A model generated the notes under the pieces. That model ran no database searches. It was not told the DNA's origin and worked only from the letters and a program-made list of their open reading frames with translations. Positions 62,679 through 64,000 of a stretch of 64,000 bases of DNA are shown piece by piece. Source of the DNA: Paracoccus stylophorae (GTDB lineage: Bacteria; Pseudomonadota; Alphaproteobacteria; Rhodobacterales; Rhodobacteraceae); the NCBI RefSeq assembly GCF_028553765.1, contig NZ_CP067134.1:1-64000 (forward strand), read 5' to 3'. Each line of letters begins with the position of its first letter. Position 1 is the first letter of the stretch. The translations under genes and the position numbers were made by a program.

Positions 62679-63377
62679 TCAGCTTCTGGTGCCGCGTGCT
62701 GCGGTCATCGCCTTGCCCTTGGCGCGCAGGCGGGCGACGATTCCGGTCGGTCCCCCCATGTCGTGCGCGCCCGAGAAGGTGACCTCCTTCTCCTCCCATT
62801 CCTCGTCGATCAGCGCCGGATCTTCCGACGGCACGTTCTTCTGCAATTCGTCCAGCGCGTCGCGGTCGGGCACGGCGTTCGCCAGCGCCAGGATCGCGCC
62901 GAAGACGGCGGCATAATCCGAATCCCGGTCGCGCAGCCGCGCGTCCAGCGCGGCAAACACATGGGCGGGCTGGCCCAACGTCTCGCGCGCCTCGGGCGCG
63001 GGCAGGCAGGATGCGTATTCCAGGAAGATCGGAATGAAATCGGGCAATTCCTGCGAATCGAGCAGCAGCCCCGCCTCGATATATTGCTGGTTCAGGTCCA
63101 GCATGGCCTGTCCCCGCTCGCGGTTTTCGCCGTGAACATGTTCGAACAGGTGCAGCGACAAGGCGCGCGAGCGGTCGAACAGGTCGGTATAGCCGGCCTG
63201 CGCGTCGATCACCTCGTCGCGCTGCAACCGGTCGAGGATCGGCTCCAGCCCGTCCCGCGCCTGTCGGGGCAGCGCCGCTTCGCTATCCAGCGCCGCGCGA
63301 ATGTCGCCGATATGTGCGCGAAGTTCCGCGGACGGATAGCTTAGCAGCGCGGCGAGTGTGCGTAATGTCAGCCTCAT
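62679..63377 (-). CDS. narJ: Nitrate reductase assembly chaperone (delta subunit)
   Basis: NarJ is a TorD-family chaperone needed for cofactor loading and membrane attachment of NarGH. The 232-residue product has the usual opening TLRTLAALLSYPSAELRAHI and the conserved LSLHLFEHVHGENRERGQAM near 88-107, followed by LPDFIPIFLEYASCLP. ATG 63377 overlaps the narH stop (ATGA). The frame is open upstream only as a shadow of narH. Confidence 0.94.
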   Translation of the reverse strand: MRLTLRTLAALLSYPSAELRAHIGDIRAALDSEAALPRQARDGLEPILDRLQRDEVIDAQAGYTDLFDRSRALSLHLFEHVHGENRERGQAMLDLNQQYIEAGLLLDSQELPDFIPIFLEYASCLPAPEARETLGQPAHVFAALDARLRDRDSDYAAVFGAILALANAVPDRDALDELQKNVPSEDPALIDEEWEEKEVTFSGAHDMGGPTGIVARLRAKGKAMTAARGTRS

Positions 63378-64000
63378 GTCGGCGAATCCATATAGGGTTT
63401 TCTGGGTGTCCGTTTCGAGCCGCCGAACAGGTTGGTCTTGCTGGACCCGCCGCGCGGCTCGCGAAAGGCAAAGCCCGCCGACCCGCGCAGCGCATAGGCA
63501 TCCTCTTCCACCTCGCGGTGGGTCGTGGGGATGACATAGCGATCCTCGTAGGCGGCAAGCGCCATGGTCTTGTACATGTCCTCGATCATGTCCTGGGTAA
63601 GGCCGACGCGTTCGGGGATCGAGGGGTCGATCCGCCCCTCGACGCTTTTGGCGCGCATATAGGCGCGCATGGCCAGCATCCGTTCCAGCGCGCTGGCCAC
63701 CGGGGCCTCGTCGCCGGCCGTCAGCAGGTTCGCCAGATAGCGCAGCGGGATGCGCAGGCTGCGCACATCGGGCATCCCGTCCCGGCCGCTGATCTTGCCG
63801 GCCTCGTGCGCCGACTGGATCGGCGACAGCGGCGGCACATACCACACCATTGGCAGGGTGCGGTATTCGGGATGCAGCGGGAAGGCGATCTTCCAATCCA
63901 TCGCCATCTTCCAGATCGGCGAACGCACCGCCGCCTCGATCCACTGGTCGGGAATGCCCTGTGCGCGCGCCTCGGCCTGCACCTCGGGATCGTGCGGGTC
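63374..64000 (-). CDS. narH: Respiratory nitrate reductase beta subunit, C-terminal part (runs off window)
   Basis: NarH carries the iron-sulfur clusters between NarI and NarG. Only the last 208 residues lie in the window. They contain VRSPIWKMAMDWKIAFPLHP, YRTLPMVWYVPPLSPIQSA and GFAFREPRGGSSKTNLFGG, all typical of the NarH C-terminal half. The Cys-cluster region and start lie beyond base 64000. The frame is open to the window edge. narG is expected further upstream on this strand. Confidence 0.94.
   Translation of the reverse strand, partial: DPHDPEVQAEARAQGIPDQWIEAAVRSPIWKMAMDWKIAFPLHPEYRTLPMVWYVPPLSPIQSAHEAGKISGRDGMPDVRSLRIPLRYLANLLTAGDEAPVASALERMLAMRAYMRAKSVEGRIDPSIPERVGLTQDMIEDMYKTMALAAYEDRYVIPTTHREVEEDAYALRGSAGFAFREPRGGSSKTNLFGGSKRTPRKPYMDSPT

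Overview
The window reads as an alphaproteobacterial chromosome, most like a Paracoccus or close Rhodobacterales relative. This is inferred from the high G+C, the dnaA-dnaN-recF-gyrB order, the type I secretion locus that resembles the Paracoccus biofilm adhesin system, and the nar operon content. Base 1 is the A of the dnaA start codon, so the sequence was probably rotated to dnaA. I saw no rRNA, tRNA, CRISPR array, insertion sequence or prophage.

Layout: 1-8439 is the replication block (dnaA, dnaN, recF, gyrB), with a LysE-type exporter and a phospholipase D-like protein between recF and gyrB. 8459-20826 is a type I secretion locus. Its leftward arm encodes a CsgD-like LuxR regulator, a small protein with an R-x4-H motif and an ExeA-like ATPase. 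Its rightward arm encodes a 1099-residue Lys-free, Cys-free, Asp/Gly/Ser/Ala/Thr-rich protein, a second repeat protein, the secretion ABC ATPase and the HlyD-type adaptor. This is the least ordinary part of the window. 20844-25588 holds a PLP decarboxylase and a Ku/LigD end-joining pair. 25662-29430 is a polyamine-type ABC transporter whose binding-protein gene is damaged at two places. dgoK follows alone.

30448-43303 is a complete histidine utilisation region. hutI-hutH-hutG-hutU and an amino-acid ABC transporter run leftward; hutF-hutC and a second amino-acid ABC transporter run rightward. A pair of near-identical 14-mers in the divergent promoter is a candidate HutC operator. Together the five enzymes convert histidine to glutamate, ammonia and formate. 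43330-52293 is an aromatic-acid module: LuxR and MarR regulators, an atypical metallo-beta-lactamase-fold protein, a flavin hydroxylase with a small DUF2783 partner, fumarylacetoacetase, maleylacetoacetate isomerase and a TRAP transporter. It has no ring-cleaving dioxygenase.

52309-60388 holds stress-type small genes (HdeD, DUF2171), a urease operon ureABCFDG without ureE but with a His-rich UreG tail and an extended UreB, a CHRD-domain protein and a patatin-like phospholipase. 60422-64000 is the 3' end of a leftward respiratory nitrate reductase operon (narH partial, narJ, narI) that continues, mostly with 4-base overlaps, into a parvulin-type isomerase, an unknown protein and a small membrane protein.
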